Assembly (NCBI GenBank): GCA_964415045.1
Contig: CAYPZL010000272.1
Coordinates: 1-5,754 of the forward strand
Reading direction: 5' to 3'
DNA: 5,754 nt
From: CAYPZL01 sp964415045
Lineage (GTDB): Bacteria > Planctomycetota > Phycisphaerae > Sedimentisphaerales > Anaerobacaceae
The notes under the pieces: generated by a model
What the model was told of the DNA's origin: nothing
Database searches by the model: none
Seen by the model: the letters and a program-made list of their open reading frames with translations, nothing else
Position numbers and translations under genes: made by a program
Part shown: piece by piece, positions 5,656 to 5,754 of the stretch
Layout: each line of letters starts with the position of its first letter
Numbering within the stretch: the first letter of the stretch is position 1

Positions 5656-5754
5656 CCACTGCGTCGCAAGCATCGACCCAGAGGGCTACCCTACTAATAA
5701 CTCAAGTTGACTGACTTTCTGGGGTCATTTTGGGGGTGGGAATGAAAATCGACT
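5656..5754. other. Intergenic end of the window; possible + strand gene start or element edge
   Basis: This stretch is clearly less GC-rich than the lipoprotein gene beside it. Near the end, a G-rich run (tgggggtggg) sits just before ATG at 5742, which would begin a + strand frame Met-Lys-Ile-Asp that runs out of the window. Four codons are too few to judge. The ggggtcattttgggggtggg composition also resembles the edges of some insertion sequences, but no matching inverted end or transposase is in view. Confidence 0.25.

Noticed and set aside
1..5754. CRISPR array, tRNA, rRNA, complete transposase, toxin-antitoxin or phage-defence cassette
   Set aside because: No regularly spaced repeats, no recognisable RNA gene segments, and no protein with such motifs on either strand.

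Overview
The window is GC-rich bacterial DNA. Its contents point to a planctomycete, most likely Phycisphaerae-like: the end of a secreted repeat-type surface protein, a degraded sulfatase, several lipoprotein signal peptides, a secreted DUF1028 protein, and an interspersed palindrome built on GAAGGATCT. This assignment is an inference from gene style and was not checked by a search.

Layout. Positions 1-108 are the last 35 codons of an extracellular-type protein on the + strand, followed by a strong intrinsic terminator (170-204). Positions 246-690 hold the 3' remnant of a sulfatase gene on the - strand. It has lost its N-terminal catalytic half, carries an internal frameshift, and its broken end sits in a fold-back inverted repeat (665-724). 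Positions 700-1160 hold no convincing gene except a possible 23-residue membrane peptide on the - strand (800-871). A 104-residue orphan protein with a very good ribosome binding site follows on the + strand (1161-1475). It converges on a DUF1028 lipoprotein gene on the - strand (1557-2417). The gap from 2418 to 2656 carries a 127-bp palindromic element. The right half is a two-gene - strand operon: a large TPR-type lipoprotein with a possible CsgG/LpoB-like C-terminal domain (3327-5531), then, 13 bases downstream, a class I SAM-dependent methyltransferase (2657-3313). A plausible sigma70 promoter for this operon lies at 5628-5655. The last bases hold a possible start of a + strand gene or the edge of another element.

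How the parts relate. The TPR lipoprotein and the methyltransferase are very probably co-transcribed. The other genes look like independent units of an accessory, partly decaying region. I see no CRISPR array, tRNA, rRNA, complete transposase, toxin-antitoxin pair or defence cassette. The most interesting items are the domain architecture and pairing of the TPR lipoprotein operon, the internal Gly-Thr at the start of the DUF1028 domain behind a lipoprotein leader, and the two inverted-repeat structures. I do not see a convincing new multi-gene system.
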